DNA of 64,000 nucleotides from Blasia pusilla (Eukaryota; Marchantiophyta; Marchantiopsida; Blasiales): positions 6,510,001 through 6,574,000 of the forward strand of contig CM114274.1 in NCBI GenBank assembly GCA_050084515.1, written 5' to 3'. How positions within the stretch are numbered: the first letter of the stretch is position 1; every line of letters starts with the position of its first letter. The notes under the pieces are model-generated. The model did no database searches, was not told where the DNA came from, and saw only the letters and a program-made list of their open reading frames with translations. Of the stretch, positions 35,516 to 49,600 are shown in pieces. Position numbers and translations under genes: made by a program.

Positions 35516-38500
35516 TTAATCACCACCCATCATGGAATCTTGATTTAGGTAGTCAGTGGGACTTTGCACATCAGAGTGTGGGCTCTGACCTGAGTCAGCC
35601 TGTACACAGCAGAAAACAAGAATAAGAGCCCAAACCATTTCGTGTACCAAATATGATCTGGGATAGAAATCCAATCAGAGAGGCTTCGGAGAATGTAAGG
35701 TGGCAAATTCCTGTAGAGGGGACATACCCTATACAGCCTTGACAGGCGAGCATATTGCTGTCGTGCAGACTTTTCACGCGCCATACTTTGAACTGCATGG
35801 AAGTCTTTCTCAACAGCCTCTTGTGTTCTGTGTCGACCTTCTCTCATAAGGTCATCATCATCACCGTTGATGATTGATTCTGGGTCACCTACATCACTCC
35901 TAAACCCTCTGAGCCCCTTGCGCTTGCGAAGCCACCTTAGGACTACCTTGTCAATGATACTCACAGACCACAGGAGTTTCCGGTATCGATTTCGAACAAT
36001 TCTTCCCCGGACATGTGCCTGCGATGAGACAAAAGCATGTCTCTCATGTTACGCTGGGAACCTCGGGGTATTATTCATGTATAAAGTGAATCTTCATCTC
36101 AACTGTGACATGCCTCTACTGCTACAATGGCTTCAGAATGAAGGATTAATTTCGGCATTAATCTCACGTGAAGTTTTAAGTCATGAGGTGTCAAACTTAC
36201 CTGTATTTTGATAATTCGCTTCCGGAGTGTTTGGAAGTCCTTCCTTCCCTTCCAACCACGGAACTTTCGCTGTATGCGTGTCGCTGCAACATGAAGCTTC
36301 TTCTTTTGATGGCCACGGTAGGCTTTTTGAATCTTTTGAGCTGCCTGCACAGATCGCACTTGCAATCCCGATAGGCCATATTCATCTAAATCATCATCAT
36401 TCATATTTTGCATCCTTCTTTGAAGAGAATACTGTCGGAATGCATTATGAATCAAGGCAGCTCCTTGGGCACTGTTTCTAACAGCCTCCAAAGATGCCTG
36501 CAAAGCCACATGATCATCGATTTCACTGACACTGGACCTGATGCTGGATCTTCTGGAAAGTTGTGCCACAGCCTGGTCACCCGCCTTCGCAGCAGACTCC
36601 TCGTCCATCACTATTCCGTCATCCAATTTCAAACCTGACAATCTAACAGCTATGGACCTCTCTGCCAGGAAGGCAGCTATCCCGCCATGACCCCTGGCAG
36701 TAGCCAAATCTGATGCTGTGAGGCCTGCTGGACACTTGGGATTAGGATCGGTGATGAGGTTTGGAGTTGCACCGGCTTCAAGTAGAGCACACACAACCTC
36801 TTCCCTGCAAAGAGAAATATCATTATCTGAACTGTCATCTCGAACAAAATTAAGTGTGGACTAAGGTTCTAATATTATTGATCCCTCCCAGATCGAGGAT
36901 CCATCATCAAGAGCTAAGACAAATTCATATGCAACAATGAGGGACTGTTGATGGTCAGAATTGCAAGACAATCACACCAACAACTGACTGAAAGAGAGGG
37001 ACTCTACCTTCCATGATGGGCTGCATGATGCAAAGCTGTCCATCCACCACTATCACGGAAATTGATTGGTATACCTGCCCTGGAGAGAGGGCTGATAGAC
37101 CACACATATCCTAAGGCAGCTGCAAAATGTGAAACACCTAACCCATGATCATCATGCACTGATGGACCCTGCCCATCATCTTCTTGAAGTCTAACTTGGA
37201 GCCATTCATTTAGCCTCCGCTTCAGTATCAGCTGTAACAACTGCTCCTTCACCAATGCTAAAGACTGGTTGGATTGCAACATCCTTTCAAGTGATTTCCA
37301 TTCGTCATCTTCACTTTCTTTGAAGATCTGCGTCCTGTTTGCCGACCTACAATTAATTGATTTGGATGAACTTGCCATAAGCATGCGAGAAAACTGCAGT
37401 TTCAGCAGCAAATCGTCCTTAGTTTCAGACACCTCAGAGGATCGATATTCAAACTCCCGTATTTCACTGCATGCTTGTCGATCGCTACGGGTGATGTAGA
37501 AAGGCACCCTCCCTGGCACATGTTTAGGAGCCTTACATCGTAAAGAGCTTTTGTCCAACAAATCCGCAGGTACCTCTTTTTCACCAAACATACAAGCCCA
37601 CTTGTGTTCTGAAGGGTTAATGTTTTCCACGAACGAGCCCGTAATCAATACCTGCACATTTGCTAAGTGATTAGACATGTGTACTGAAGTGCACCAGCAG
37701 CCATGCATGTACTGAAAAACACCTATTCCGACTACCTACTCCTAATCGTCAAAATCCCCCTTTTCTTTATACAATTTGACCCAAAACGTGAAAATGAACG
37801 AAAGAGAAAAGATAAAATTTACACATTGCAGTTCAACTGTCACAAAAAATTAATGGTAAGAGACTACTAATGTTTAATCCCTGCACACACAGCCTTTCAA
37901 ACTTGTAAGCTATCTGTTGCTATGCCAGTAAGGGAAACATTCACCAAACGTTGCAACAAGCCCACAAAAAACTATTGGATGCATGATACCTTTGTGTCTT
38001 CAACATCAGAGCCCCACTCTGGAGAGAAGTCACTAATGTTGAAACATTGCTCAGATAGTGAGGGTGAAGGAGTGAGACCCTGATCCATCTGCATCTCCTG
38101 CTGTGAGAGACCAACCAGTGACTCCAGGGGATTACTATCCCACAAGATAGCCGGACTATATTCGCAGGAAGCTTGACTAATCTCTGTATTCATCCAATTT
38201 CCAAAACTATATAGTTTCTTGAACTTCTCCATGCCATCACGATGCCCCAGATTTGCCACATCCTCTGTATTAACTTCTTTCAATAAGTGTTCAATGGTGG
38301 GTGAGCACAAGTTTCCAGTCTCCAATAATCCTAAGTTACTCTGCTGTGGTGGAGGGAGTGGTAGTTGGAGCCTCTGATCCTGTTGTGGGCGTTGAAAATT
38401 TAACTGCTCAAACTGGTTCATGTTATGGAAATTTAGCATCTGCTCATGTTGGAGTTGTTGCTGTGGCAGCTGTGACCAGGGAACTTTCTCCTTGCCAAAT

Positions 38501-41500
38501 CTAGGTGAGGTATCTTGGTGAGATTGCCCACTTCTCACAAGTTGCTCCAAGGTACCAGATTCAACAAAATGACTGTCATTTATGTGTTGGCCACCAGACT
38601 GCCAACATACAAACAAGACTTTGAGTTAAACAAGCCTCTCTTCTATCATGTGTACTTCCAACGCGAACTTGTTCAGCATCTCCATTCCAGAAAAAAAAGG
38701 ACAGATGAAGGCAAAATATTTGTTACCAGCTCTTGAACTGGTCGATTCACCAGATTTGCCTGGGGAGAGTCTAACAATGATGTTTGCCAGCGACTTCGGT
38801 GCACCTACCAATTGCCAATCATTGTCAAGAAATCTGATCAGGCAACTTTGTGATCAAAATAAAAAATTGTTCTCTTTAAGTTGAACTTGCCAAAACAACC
38901 GCAGGAGCTGTAATATGCCCAGATGCAGAATCTCAAAAACTAGATCAAAATCACCAACTTTCAGTCATCAAGTGAACACAATATTCAGATTACCTGTTGA
39001 GCTTTCATGTCGGCTTCTTTAATGACCTCCTTCTCTGTCACAGCCCGCAGATTGGCTTCAAGGGTCGTTTGAGGTTCACGCCCTAGGTTTTTTGGAGACA
39101 AGGCATCCACTATTCCTTTAGGGGACACAGGGGGACCATGCGGATGCAGTGGATCTTTCCCAAGAGAGGACTGTCCTAAACCTACTGGGAGACCATGATT
39201 CTCTAAAAGAGTCTTGCGAGATGAAGGAGTGGTAACTTCCTCAAAAACTTGTCGCCAAGTTGGGGAATTGCCTTCAGCTTTTGCAAACCTTCCCCCACCG
39301 TTTCCAATGAACGAAGTGATATTTGCCAGATCTAGAGGATGTGTTGTGGGAGGATTTTGCTGATTGCTGCTATACGAAGACCCTGCGCAGACAAAATGTA
39401 GGCCAGTACTGATGAAAATCCAGAACCAGGTACGAGGTTGATCTATTGAAAAGAACCAGGAGACCAAAATACCCTCAAAGCACACCCAACATGAGTAGCT
39501 GACATGAACATGACTTCCTGTTACCAACTATGTCATTCAGCAATTACGTACAGAGGGGATTACAGTACCTGGACTATCCAACATATCCGCATATTGTCTG
39601 TTTATGCTTCCCACGTCCCCACCACGAGTGAAATTGACTAGAATCTGATTGTTGATACCTTGGGTTGTAATTGGTGTCCGCTGTGCAACCTGTGACAAGT
39701 CAGATAGTGTTGGTTTGAAGTCCGTTTCCTGTGTAGCATACAAGGACATAAACTGGGCATCCATACCACCAAGACTGGTTGTATTCCTTCCGAGGCTTGA
39801 CCACTGCTCAGAACTCAATGGCCGATGAATGCCTGCCAACTGCTGCTGGTCTCCCAACTGTTCTAATAAGGAAGGCTGTAAACCTGCTGGCTCTCCTTCA
39901 ATATCATGACCTATTTCTTCTGGTTCCTCTACATCCACAGACTCCACCTCATCAAATTCAGGCGAACGAGATGTCAGCATTCCATCCACTGTCTCTGGAC
40001 TGGCAACAGAAGTTGATGCTGCACTCAAGGTAGTCAATCCCCCCAACACGGAGTGCTGCTGTTGGCCAGACATTTGTGAATGAAATACTGGATTTTGGAA
40101 GTCATGCATGTTGCGACTAATAATGCATGAGCGGCTAGTCTGCATCACACACCACAACAAGAAACCCTGATTCAGAAAAAGTTTCATCCCACACTAGGAA
40201 ATTGTGCAAGACTAGAGGGTACGATTCAAAGGGTTCAACCTCATTGGATATGTGCCAGTTATCCTCGACGTGCACTCAATCTTAAGCCGCCATCCTCGAG
40301 AGACCACCACCATCATACACTACTCAACAGGAAAATATAACATGCATGTAAAATGATGAAGTTCAACTTGCTGTTGTGGCTATTATTTCACTGAAAACAG
40401 GTGAAGACTATCCTCTAGTTTAAAACAACTGCGGCACTGCAAACACACAGAAACTCTAGAAAACCTGGACTGAGGGCGTATGACATAGGGGGGTATGCCA
40501 GATCCTGCACAACTGGGAGTCACTGCCATGGCCATGGGATGGTTGTGCCCAGGACAGGGCATGACAAAAAGCAAAGACCAATTCATGCAATAGTACAGTT
40601 ACTGAGCCTAAATGGTAATGTATGTCACAGCAGAATCATGATTCACACCTCTGTTACTTCTCGGTAATGGACAAGGACAATGTGGTCGTGGGCCCTGCAC
40701 AAAGAGAGACCAATTCACATAGAATTAACCAGTGTCATCCATGAAATATCTGCAAATATCTGCGACATCCAACTCGAATAGTATCCACCACAAAACCCTC
40801 CAATCTCCTGACTTTAAATGAGACGCAGTTATCGACCTTGACTAAAAGATATTCACTTACGGGTCAAGCATCCAATAGCATCGCCGCTGGAAGTTAACAT
40901 TATCCAATCCATGCGCATAGTAGCAGTGGAGGACATCCACACTTCCTGCCTGATCAGCCAAACACATGAACTCACAAGCTGTTCCAGAACAAACAAGGCT
41001 AGCACCTAGGCATATCCAGCTGGATCTTTTCCACCCAGGCTGATTGACAAAACTTAGAAGACAACTACCTCAGTTGTATATTTTCTACTCCACACACCTT
41101 TCTTATCGGGTTTGAGGAATTTACACCCACTGACAACAGAATCACACATGAATATCTCGCTATACAAGCACTACCAAAACCACAGACCCAAATGCAGATT
41201 GAGGATAGCTAGCAAACTAGAATCATGGGAGCACAAGTCACCCATGAGTCAATAGTTTGATGTAACAAAGTACTTCAGTGTCGAAGTTGGTGTGCACACA
41301 GTATGACAGCTGCACGACTTCTCAAAATAGACATTGAATTGGCAAGTTTTAATCCAAATTTCTAGCATGTGCACTTACTTTTAATCTTTCATGAGCCTCC
41401 CTAACAGTCTTCCCGTCTTTCTTCTTTCGCCAATTATGACCGTCTTTCCGAAAATATCGTAGTATTTTGCGGTCAAAAAGGTAAAGAGAACCACCTGAGC

Positions 41501-43099
41501 CATTCAGCAATTTCAATTAGTCTCCCATAGAAGATCACTCTTGGCAAACAAACTACAGTCACAGACCAATATTTTCCCCGTGATGTGAAACTCCTTCTCA
41601 GTTTGAAGGACATTTACCAATCCACAATTCCCAATCGAAGCTTGATGCCTCAAATGTATGGTAACCATATTATTGTGGTAATGGGAAGCTCACTGATAAG
41701 TTTTAGGAATATACCAAAGCACTATTTCCTGTGCTTGATACCGTAAATCTAGGTTACCCTTATGGCGTTCAGAAAACTTGTCGCTTGAAGGAAGAGGACT
41801 CTCACTCAATCTCAGAATGCCTAAAGCAACTGCTCCGCCAAGCTAGATCAAAGTATCAATCACCCTCCAATAATTCCCACACTTTCCATGCACACCATAT
41901 ATGGGTCCCTTACTTTGCGGTTGCTGTGGTGGAACTGGATTGAGCTTGAAATTGTGTATGGTGTAATTCCGCAGAATCTCACAGACCTCGACAGGCCTCA
42001 ACCAACGATTTCGTGCTTCCTCTATAATTTGCCGCACATTCACCTCTGCCAACACGACGATGAACAATAAGTTGACTTGTTCTAGTGTCAAATGCACATA
42101 GGACAAGCAGGTTGACTTGTAAACCTGCTCTCAAGGACCTAATCGAGAGACACCCACACTCCTTCGGACCCACAGAAGATACGAACTACACTTGCACAAC
42201 ATTGAGGCATCCGCTACAAGACCACAAGTGCGCGGTGTGTACGACAGAACTACACCCGCACCAATTTCATAGCTTTTATCAACAAGAGTAAAGTCAGCAG
42301 CTAACAGAGAGCAAAACCGTGTCAATAGGATCCGTGGAAGGTCAGGTTTTCCACTACACAATACCAGGTAATACTGCCATAGGCAAACTCACAAGGAAGT
42401 TACAAGACTCGTCATGACTGATGGTGGAAATAACTCAGCCGTACTGTGGTTCAGCTTCTCCAACTTCGAGGTTCCATTGTCGACTTCATACAGACTAAAC
42501 GAAGAGGTTGGCTGGTCTTTCTCGCGGACCAGAGACTTAGGACGACCTAAATGAGAACCAAAGTACACAGGACGCCCCGAGTCCAAAGCACTTATGTCCA
42601 CTCGAATCAACGGAAAAGCAGTCCGAGACTGGTCCTGGCACATTTTAATGACCCACGCACTCAAACAAAATTCACTCACGCTAGGTTTGCGCTGTCTTTC
42701 CGTTTCAGAGGTATGATAGATTCCAAGGTCTACTCTTACGCTTATCACCATCGCTGTCATGTTTTCACATACAATGTAAAACTCCAGGTCGAAATTTCTT
42801 TCACGCCGTGCTGTGACTAGAGCGCTTATCTGCAACCTGCTGACCACTCTGTCCTATTCGCCGGTTTTGACTACAGCACGAACCTCGCCTTCAAAGAATC
42901 GCGTAACTAAAAGACCCAGTATGTTATTTCATCGACCTGGACGCTACACAACAGGCCTACACTTCAACTATGAAACGACGCAGAGAGGAGTGAATGGTGG
43001 AACTCATGCGGATTTTCGTTCCACAATACTGCCAGCCGAAGTCACCACGGCATACCTCGAATTACGTGCAGCGATGAAGCCAAGTTTTCTAGTTCTCAT
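35516..43099 (-). CDS. CAMTA: CAMTA calmodulin-binding transcription activator
   Basis: Exons from the start: 43099-43066 (tentative), 42045-41914, 41494-41379, 40949-40861, 40694-40649, 40139-39569, 39382-38994, 38804-38727 (tentative), 38598-37990, 37651-37008, 36804-36201, 36018-35728, 35599-35516. All phases agree; about 1,228 aa. The CG-1 DNA-binding domain covers about residues 20-140 (RWLRPVEVCEILRNY, LYLFDRKILRYFRKDGHNWR, VDVLHCYYAHG, DHIVLVHYREV). A long Gln/Ser-rich middle follows. The TIG domain starts at about 689 (VLITGSF), ankyrin repeats lie at about 850-960 (GWTALHHAAHHG), IQ motifs at about 1050-1115 (IQKAYRGHQKKK, IQRKFRGWKGRK), and the calmodulin-binding helix at 1119-1143 (LLWSVSIIDKVVLRW). 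Such proteins activate stress genes through CGCG-type sites under calcium/calmodulin control. The protein is somewhat longer than many plant CAMTAs. It looks intact; exon 1 is the least certain part. Confidence 0.95.
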
Positions 43100-45180
43100 G
43101 GATCAGTGACGTTCGCAAGGGACGGATGCTAAAGCAGAACGTACTCGGAAAAAGCTTCAGAACATACCAGGCTGTGGAGGGAGGGTACGAGCCCGCCCAG
43201 CAGTCATCGCTGCCATCACTCACAAACATCCACTGTCAATTTGCCACTGTCCCCTACGCAATTGTGATAGGTTGAAAGTCGCCGTCGCTTTCTCATAGCC
43301 TTTTCTATCCTTCCATAACCCCGAAATTCGATATCAGAATAGCTCGTCTGAGTCAAGTAAGAGAAGCAATTCGCAGTGACGCGTGGGAGGAACTATTCTG
43401 CTTGCGTTGAACAGCTCCAATTCGTTCCGCTTCAGGAAAAGCGCAGGTCTCTCGTAAGCAAATGCCCAAGCTCAGACCCGAACGAAACTGCCACCACTGC
43501 GGGATGGCAGGTCGACGACAGCTCGGAAGTGAGGCAAGCAGTGGTGCAACTCGTCAGGATGCGGGTGACTAAGCGTCCATAACTCCCGCGGGGGATCACT
43601 GATTCATCGGAAACTAATCCAAGAAGCGCACGCACACGTTGGGGTCGGTCAACGACGTCCTCAGCGGGAAAGCAGAGCTGAAATATGACACAAGTGCGCT
43701 CTGAAGCAATTTGTGCCGAGTCATAGGGTACAACTCAGAAACCAGTCGCCCGGACACGAAGGGTGTAAGCAACGACTCGAAAGCTCTCAACGCAACCAAT
43801 GCTGCTCTTTAGCTCCATCATCAGGCTACAGACCACGACGTCGCACAGAGCAGGCAAGGGTTCCGAACGCAACAGAGAAAAGAACGAAGAAAAAAAAAGC
43901 TGTGCAGGCCAAGGGATGGGACCTCCGGTCGCCCAAGTTGCCCAAGCACTTCCAGGTTTCCACCCACAGCCTAAACTGAGAAAAGCGGTAGGGGCTGCTC
44001 GGACTAACGGAACAAACGCGCGGATAGCATCGAAAGTATGGTACAGGAGAAAAGGCGATTTTGTCAAGGCGGCGTTTCCTCGAATCTCTCCTCTCCGCTA
44101 CTCCGTTCCCGGCACCGCCGCAGCGCGGACGACTAACCGGTGGATCGAAGCAACTCGGAACACGAGCCGTGTGGAGAGACGACGAGGAGGGGAATCTCGT
44201 GGGAGCGCACGTCTGACCACGGTGGTCACCTCCTGACGGAGAGCTAACCTCAGCTACGATCTCCGTCGTCTGACCCCGATTCTACGTCCGTCTCCAACCC
44301 CACTCGCCACCGAAGCAACGAAGAACCCTCCCCGGGGGGGTGGGAGTAGTTGGGACGGCGTAGGTGGAAGACCGTAGCACCCGTTGCGGTCCCGGTCAAC
44401 TCCGTGACCCCGTCTACGGGGCCGGGTGAGGCGATCGAGCATTCTCGGATTCGCTTGGCCCGTACTCGGGATTGGACTATCGCGGCGTCCTCATGTACGC
44501 GGAGTTGGAACTCGTGATCAGGTTACGACTGGAGAGAGAGACCGAGCCAACGCCGGTACGGATCCGGGACGGGACGGGAACCGGTTCTGTGGCCTCGGCC
44601 TCCTGGGGGTGTCGGAATCATCATCCTACGGCTACAAAACCACGGGTTCAATCCGATGGTCCCAGGGTGTAGTCTTCGACGGCTCACCGGCGATCGAAGC
44701 CGGTGGATCGATCCGGGGTCACGATGGGCTGGGCTGGCTGGGCGACACGATCACGGCCAGCTGCCAGGGACCTGGGACCTTGGGGCCCGCCCGATAAATG
44801 GCACAGTTATTGTAAACGGCATTTACGCGCTCTAATTAATATCTTACGGTACCGCTGCCTGGTGCTGCCTTTCCGTCCGTATGCCCCCGCCTCGCATTCA
44901 GGTCCACGGTAAGCGAATCCGATTCGCCCGCGATAAAGCAGAGCGGGTGCAGGGCGTTCGTATCACGGGTGGCCGGGGAGAATTTCACCCGTGACGCATC
45001 ACGGGTACGCTTGTACTCGTCAGAAGTTGCTAGACGCTTCTCACCGAGAAATCGCTATAATTTTCACCGGACGTCACCTTCTCGGACTCATGTTTTCGAA
45101 GAATATTACTCGTATCATCGACTCAAATTCTCTTATGAAGGGCATAAATTCGGCGATGGAATAAATTATACCTTTTTTTA
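43100..45180 (-). promoter_or_regulatory. GC-rich region upstream of CAMTA
   Basis: GC content is raised from about 43.1 to 45.0 kb, peaking at 44.2-44.8 kb, and then drops sharply to AT-rich sequence. This is the presumed CAMTA promoter and leader, and possibly a further 5' exon. Frames on both strands (for example 43799-44236, plus) show no domain and follow base composition. Confidence 0.4.
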
Positions 45181-46620
45181 GATTATTCTGTGAGAAAATA
45201 AATTCATAAGTTGTCTTAAATCCTAAATTTATTCTTTTAATTATTTTGTTTTGCGCTTTTACTTAACTTGTGTTTTAATTTGACTCTTCCTACCTTCACG
45301 TTTTAATCCATTTTCTAAAATGACACGTGTGAAGAATCCTCAAAGAACAAGTGTCATTTGTAGGAGGAGGGATTTTGTAGACGATTCCTCTCTTCATAGT
45401 ATAGATGTGTAGAAAAATAACATCATTCTTATGGTTATCATCACTCTCCAAAATTTGAACAGGTACGTTTAGGGTCGCGACATTCTGGAAATTTAGTCTT
45501 CCTAATATTGCAAGTTACTTTGTTATCAAATTGTAGCTCAAGGCATTAACGTTAACCGTCTTGGTGGTAACTAGTGGCTTGTGCAGTGCAGAAGTTAATG
45601 ATAGATAATTTAATCATCCATCATTGAACGTAAAAGTATGACTAATGATTTAACTTGCCCCCTAAATCGTTAAATTGCCTCTTGAGTAAATTTTCAAATG
45701 GTTTCATTGGCTAAGAATGCGAGCAATCTTATTGATTGAGAGGGCCAAGTGTCAACAAGAGAAGAGTTTGAAATTGAAGAGGCACTTTGCAATAATAGTC
45801 TATATAGCCACTTGCATGAAGGAGAGACATTTCTAGTATGGGTAGATGAATGACAATTATGAAACTACTCTAATAGAAGAAGAACATGGGATCTAGACAT
45901 GTACATACAAATAATCTTATTCCAAAAAAGCTCTCCGATAAATGAATGAGAGAGAGAGAGAGATAAGTATTTCAAAAAATGGCCAACCTCCAAGTTTGTA
46001 AGTCGTAGGACTCACGATCGTTTTTCAAAAGAGACACAACTCACTCACAATACAACTAAAATCGAAAAAGTTGTCTAATAACCTTCTCCCAACTTGCTTG
46101 TTTCCTACCTTTTTATCTGGCATATCTTGGACCCTATAAGGACTTTTTGATCATTTCTATATCCAAATTGTGGTAAAGTCATGTTACTTTTTTATTATCT
46201 CTGAGTGAATCCTTTAAGTTTTTTTTTACCTATAAATGATATATCGGGTGGGGAGGAGGGAGGCAAGCATGTCTCCAAACCTATGAACAAGGATAGACCC
46301 AACGGACGCATGATACCTATAGTGAATGTGATGGTCTTCTTGGGTGTGACTTCCACCCTAATCCAAGTTCACATAGACAAGAGTGTGATCTCATAATCTC
46401 AAACTTGTTGGATGGGACTCTAACTCAATTATTGGTGACACAATAAATTCTCACTGTAGAGCGTATTCTACAAACTCAAAAGTGTTCAACACATCGTATT
46501 GATGAGTTCATAGCAAGTCCTATAAGTAGAAGTATGCCCAGTACTTCCATCTTGTCGGAAGGAGCTCCTACGTAATATAGCAAATGGGAGTGGTTTCTTA
46601 CGGTTTCGATGGAGGAAGAG
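45181..46620. other. AT-rich spacer; possible diverged Helitron ends
   Basis: On the minus strand TCTATACTATGAAGAGAGG begins at about 45410 and GACTATTATTGCAAAGTGCC near 45800; both resemble the Helitron-like 5' ends elsewhere in this window but are more diverged. A (GA)n microsatellite lies at 45948-45962. No gene is seen. Confidence 0.3.
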
Positions 46621-46803
46621 AGTTTTGACGACATGCGCGTCATCTTCGAGGGAGACGATACAAGTGATGGTGTCTCCATTAATGTTGCAGCGCACTAAGG
46701 GAGATAGAGTCGTGGACCGAGGGCTACGGGAGGATACCATGAGCCAGGACCACGACCAATTCGGTAATACGCTGGGTAGCAAGGCTCAGGTATTTCTTGT
46801 TGG

Positions 46804-47695
46804 ATGTGTGGAGGATCACATCATCAGCGAGATCGTAGACATGAAAGTGAAGTGCAGGCAGCACCATCAGCTATATATGAGGTGGCCCAGGGGAGGCCAC
46901 CCTTACCTCAATGTGAACATTGCCAGAGATATGGGCACACACGTGAGAGATGTTTTGAGCTCCACCCCGGGCTTTGCCTAGAGGGAGTTCGAGGACGTGG
47001 AGGTGGCAGAGGACGTGGTGGAGGCAGGATCCCACCACCTTCCAGAGCGAGTGCAACACTTGCATTAGAGGCAGCTTTGGCGAGTATTGCTCAGTTGGAG
47101 CAAGGCCTTCAGGCTATGACGGCCCAACATGCATCTACATCATGTGTAGGGGGCGCGTCAACTTTTGGATCTGCTCATGCCTAGGATATGGCGGGAGAAC
47201 TAGGAGGTATGGGATTTTTGTGCAACACCGCACAGGTGGATGCAGATGCAGTGGTTACAAGAGTTTCGGTGAGAGCTTCTAAGCCACGAGGATCTGATGT
47301 GGAGTTGGATTTCCAAAGGGGATAAGTTGGCAGGCAGGCTAGACTTCCCCAGTCTTTTACATTGTCAAAGGCTCTTTGGACCCCATCGATGGTCCATAGA
47401 CAGCCTTTGAGGAGTGTTGTTGTCGAAGATGCCAATGCAGATAGAGGAGCGGGTGAGGCGAGTACGTCTACCAAGCCAATGCATCATTGGACATAGCCTA
47501 GTACTGGCACTTTACGAGAGATGGCAATGGATTTGTGTAGCGTCCCATTATTTACGGCCAGAGATTTGTTGATATGTGGAGGTCGATCAGATGATGTTTT
47601 CTGATTGGCGGCGATGCTCTATGAGAGCGATGATTTTGGTTCTTCTAGTGTTGAGACTCGCACAGGAGATGTGGCTAAGGCACCCTTGGTGTCGC
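46804..47695 (+). pseudogene. Retrotransposon gag-like frame with CCHC zinc knuckle
   Basis: One plus-strand frame can be followed from 46804 to about 47695 with four in-frame stops. A zinc knuckle C-x2-C-x4-H-x4-C (CEHCQRYGHTRERCFELHP) starts at 46912. It is followed by a Gly/Arg run (GGGRGRGGGR) and an alanine-rich helix, as in many Ty1/copia gag proteins. No protease or polymerase of the same element is visible. The frame ends where the minus-strand chromovirus integrase fragment begins, so one element was broken by the other or both by a rearrangement. Assignment to copia rather than to another retroelement is tentative. Confidence 0.55.
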
Positions 47696-49600
47696 GACTC
47701 TTGCCAAAACAGCAAGAGTGGATTTCTCCCCTTTGTGTCTTGCCAAAGGTCCATCATGACATTCCACGAACACTTTGGCCCGTAGCTTGCCTTGACCTAC
47801 ATAGATCCTTCTCTGCTTAAACCTTAGCAAGTCGTGTCTCAAACTTAGATTGGCCACCTTCTCGCCCCGCTTTAACTTCCTAAGGTACTCCCTTGCTTAC
47901 GCATCCTTCATGTATCCTTCATGAATCCTTCTTTCCAGATCTATTTCATTAGAAAACATTGCTCTCAACACTTGTGTCATCGATGGCATATGCTCATCCC
48001 TGCAATTTATTGCATCTGGAATGACATTGTCTTTCCCCGGCTTGTGGATTAGCTTCATATTTTTCAATGCCAAAGTATCATGCCATCGAAGTTGATTTGG
48101 TGTTATGCGATCCTGGGTCTCAAAATACTTGAGCGATATGTTATTGGTGAATACTCGAGTCTTGTGAAGTCCCAAATAGTGACGCTCCTTTCTCAAGCAA
48201 TGAACCATCGCGAACAACTCTTTCTCATGAGTGGGCCATCTCCTTTCGGTGTCACTAAGATTCTTGCTCTCGTATGCTACAGGTCTCCCTTTTTGCACCA
48301 ACATTCCAACAATCGCAAAATCATTAGCATCAGTGTGCACCTCGAACGGTTGGTCAAACTCCGGCAACTTCAGAACTGGTTCTTGCGAGAGGATCTCTTT
48401 GACTCGATTGAACGCTTTATCCACTTCCTCGATCCATGTTGTGTTGGCAAATTTTGAGGTCCAATCTGTGAGAGGTTTCACTATTCCCAAAAAGTTCTTC
48501 ACGTATGTCTGGTAAAATTGGACCGCTCCGATGAACCTCCTCATCCCCTTCACAATGGAAGGAGGTTCCCATTCGGAAATGGTGCTTACCTTCTCCATGT
48601 CTGGACTCACTCCATCTGCACTAACCACATGCCCCAAGAACTTGATCTTTGTCAAACCGAACTCACTCTTATCTGCATTCGCATATAACTTGTTTGTCCT
48701 AAGTTTCTCATACACCGTCTTCAAATGTCGAGCATGCTCCTCTAGTGTTTTCGAATAGATGAGTATGTCATCTATCTAGATGATCACAAACTCATTTGTC
48801 TCCTTATGAAAGATGGAGTTCATCAAAGTGGTGAACGTTGGAAGTGCATTACAAAGACCTAAAGGCATTACCACAAACTTGAACAAACCGTATCTCGTTC
48901 TACACGCAGTCTTCTCTACATCCACTTCGGAAATTCGAATTTGATAATAACCTGATTTTAGGTCAATCCGGCTGAAATACTTGGCACCTGACAATCGATC
49001 AAAGAGGTCATCCATCCTTGGGAGAGGATAGTTGTTCCTTATCGTCACTTTATTCAGCACCCGATAATCAACATAGAGTCTCAACTTCCCATCCTTCTTC
49101 TTCACAAAGAGAACGGGCGCTCCATAAGGTGACTTGCTAGTTCGGATGTAACCCCTCTTTAGGAGTTCACCCAATGGTTTCTTCAAATCGGCAAGTTCTT
49201 CTTGATTCAACCTATATGTTGCCTTTGAAGGTGGTTGAGATCCAGATATCACCTCTATCTTATGATCAACTGCCCTATGTGGTGGTAGCTTAGTTGGAAG
49301 CTCCTTAGTCAACACATCTCCAAATTCTTTCACAACTCTCTTGAGTGTTTCAGGGATTCCCCTTGAAGTTGAGTTTTGATTTATGCGTCTTGCGCTTGTA
49401 TCATCCTCTACTTGTCTCATCAAGCAAAGGAATCCTTCCTCTAACTCGACCAGACTCGTCCTCGTGATGGCCTTTACCAACTCCGTCTTCGTAGGAACCT
49501 CACGAACCAATCTGACGTCCGTTCGTTTGTCGTTAACCAAGACACTCAACCTCAAAGGTCTTTGCCTTAGTTTCACCTCATACGCATCCAAGAACGTTGT
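47675..49600 (-). pseudogene. Chromovirus (Ty3/gypsy) reverse transcriptase, RNase H and integrase zinc finger
   Basis: A single minus-strand frame covers the element's pol region with only two stops. Reverse transcriptase motifs are [41 protein letters not shown] and [13 protein letters not shown]. The Tyr of the catalytic Y-I-D-D box is a TAG (48776-48778). RNase H follows with TDAND (Asp codon at 48331-48329) and HEKELFAMVHCL, but the third acidic residue is Asn (TNN, codon 48145-48143). After a TAA at 47897 the frame continues into the integrase zinc-binding region (ECHDGPLARHKGEKSTLAVLAR) and stops at a junction near 47690. The rest of the integrase is on the opposite strand at 53393. 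The element cannot be functional. Confidence 0.9.

Noticed and set aside
38626-38811. Minus-strand frame LVGAPKSLANIIVRLSPGK inside a CAMTA intron region
   Set aside because: It is in the wrong phase for CAMTA; the same bases give a phase-consistent 78-base exon in another frame.
43799-44236. 145-codon plus-strand frame upstream of CAMTA
   Set aside because: GC-rich region with open frames on both strands, repetitive Arg/Thr composition and no domain.
47576-47820. Plus-strand frames over the integrase zinc-finger fragment
   Set aside because: Beyond about 47695 they are antisense to the clearly homologous minus-strand integrase; only the portion before that belongs to the gag-like frame.
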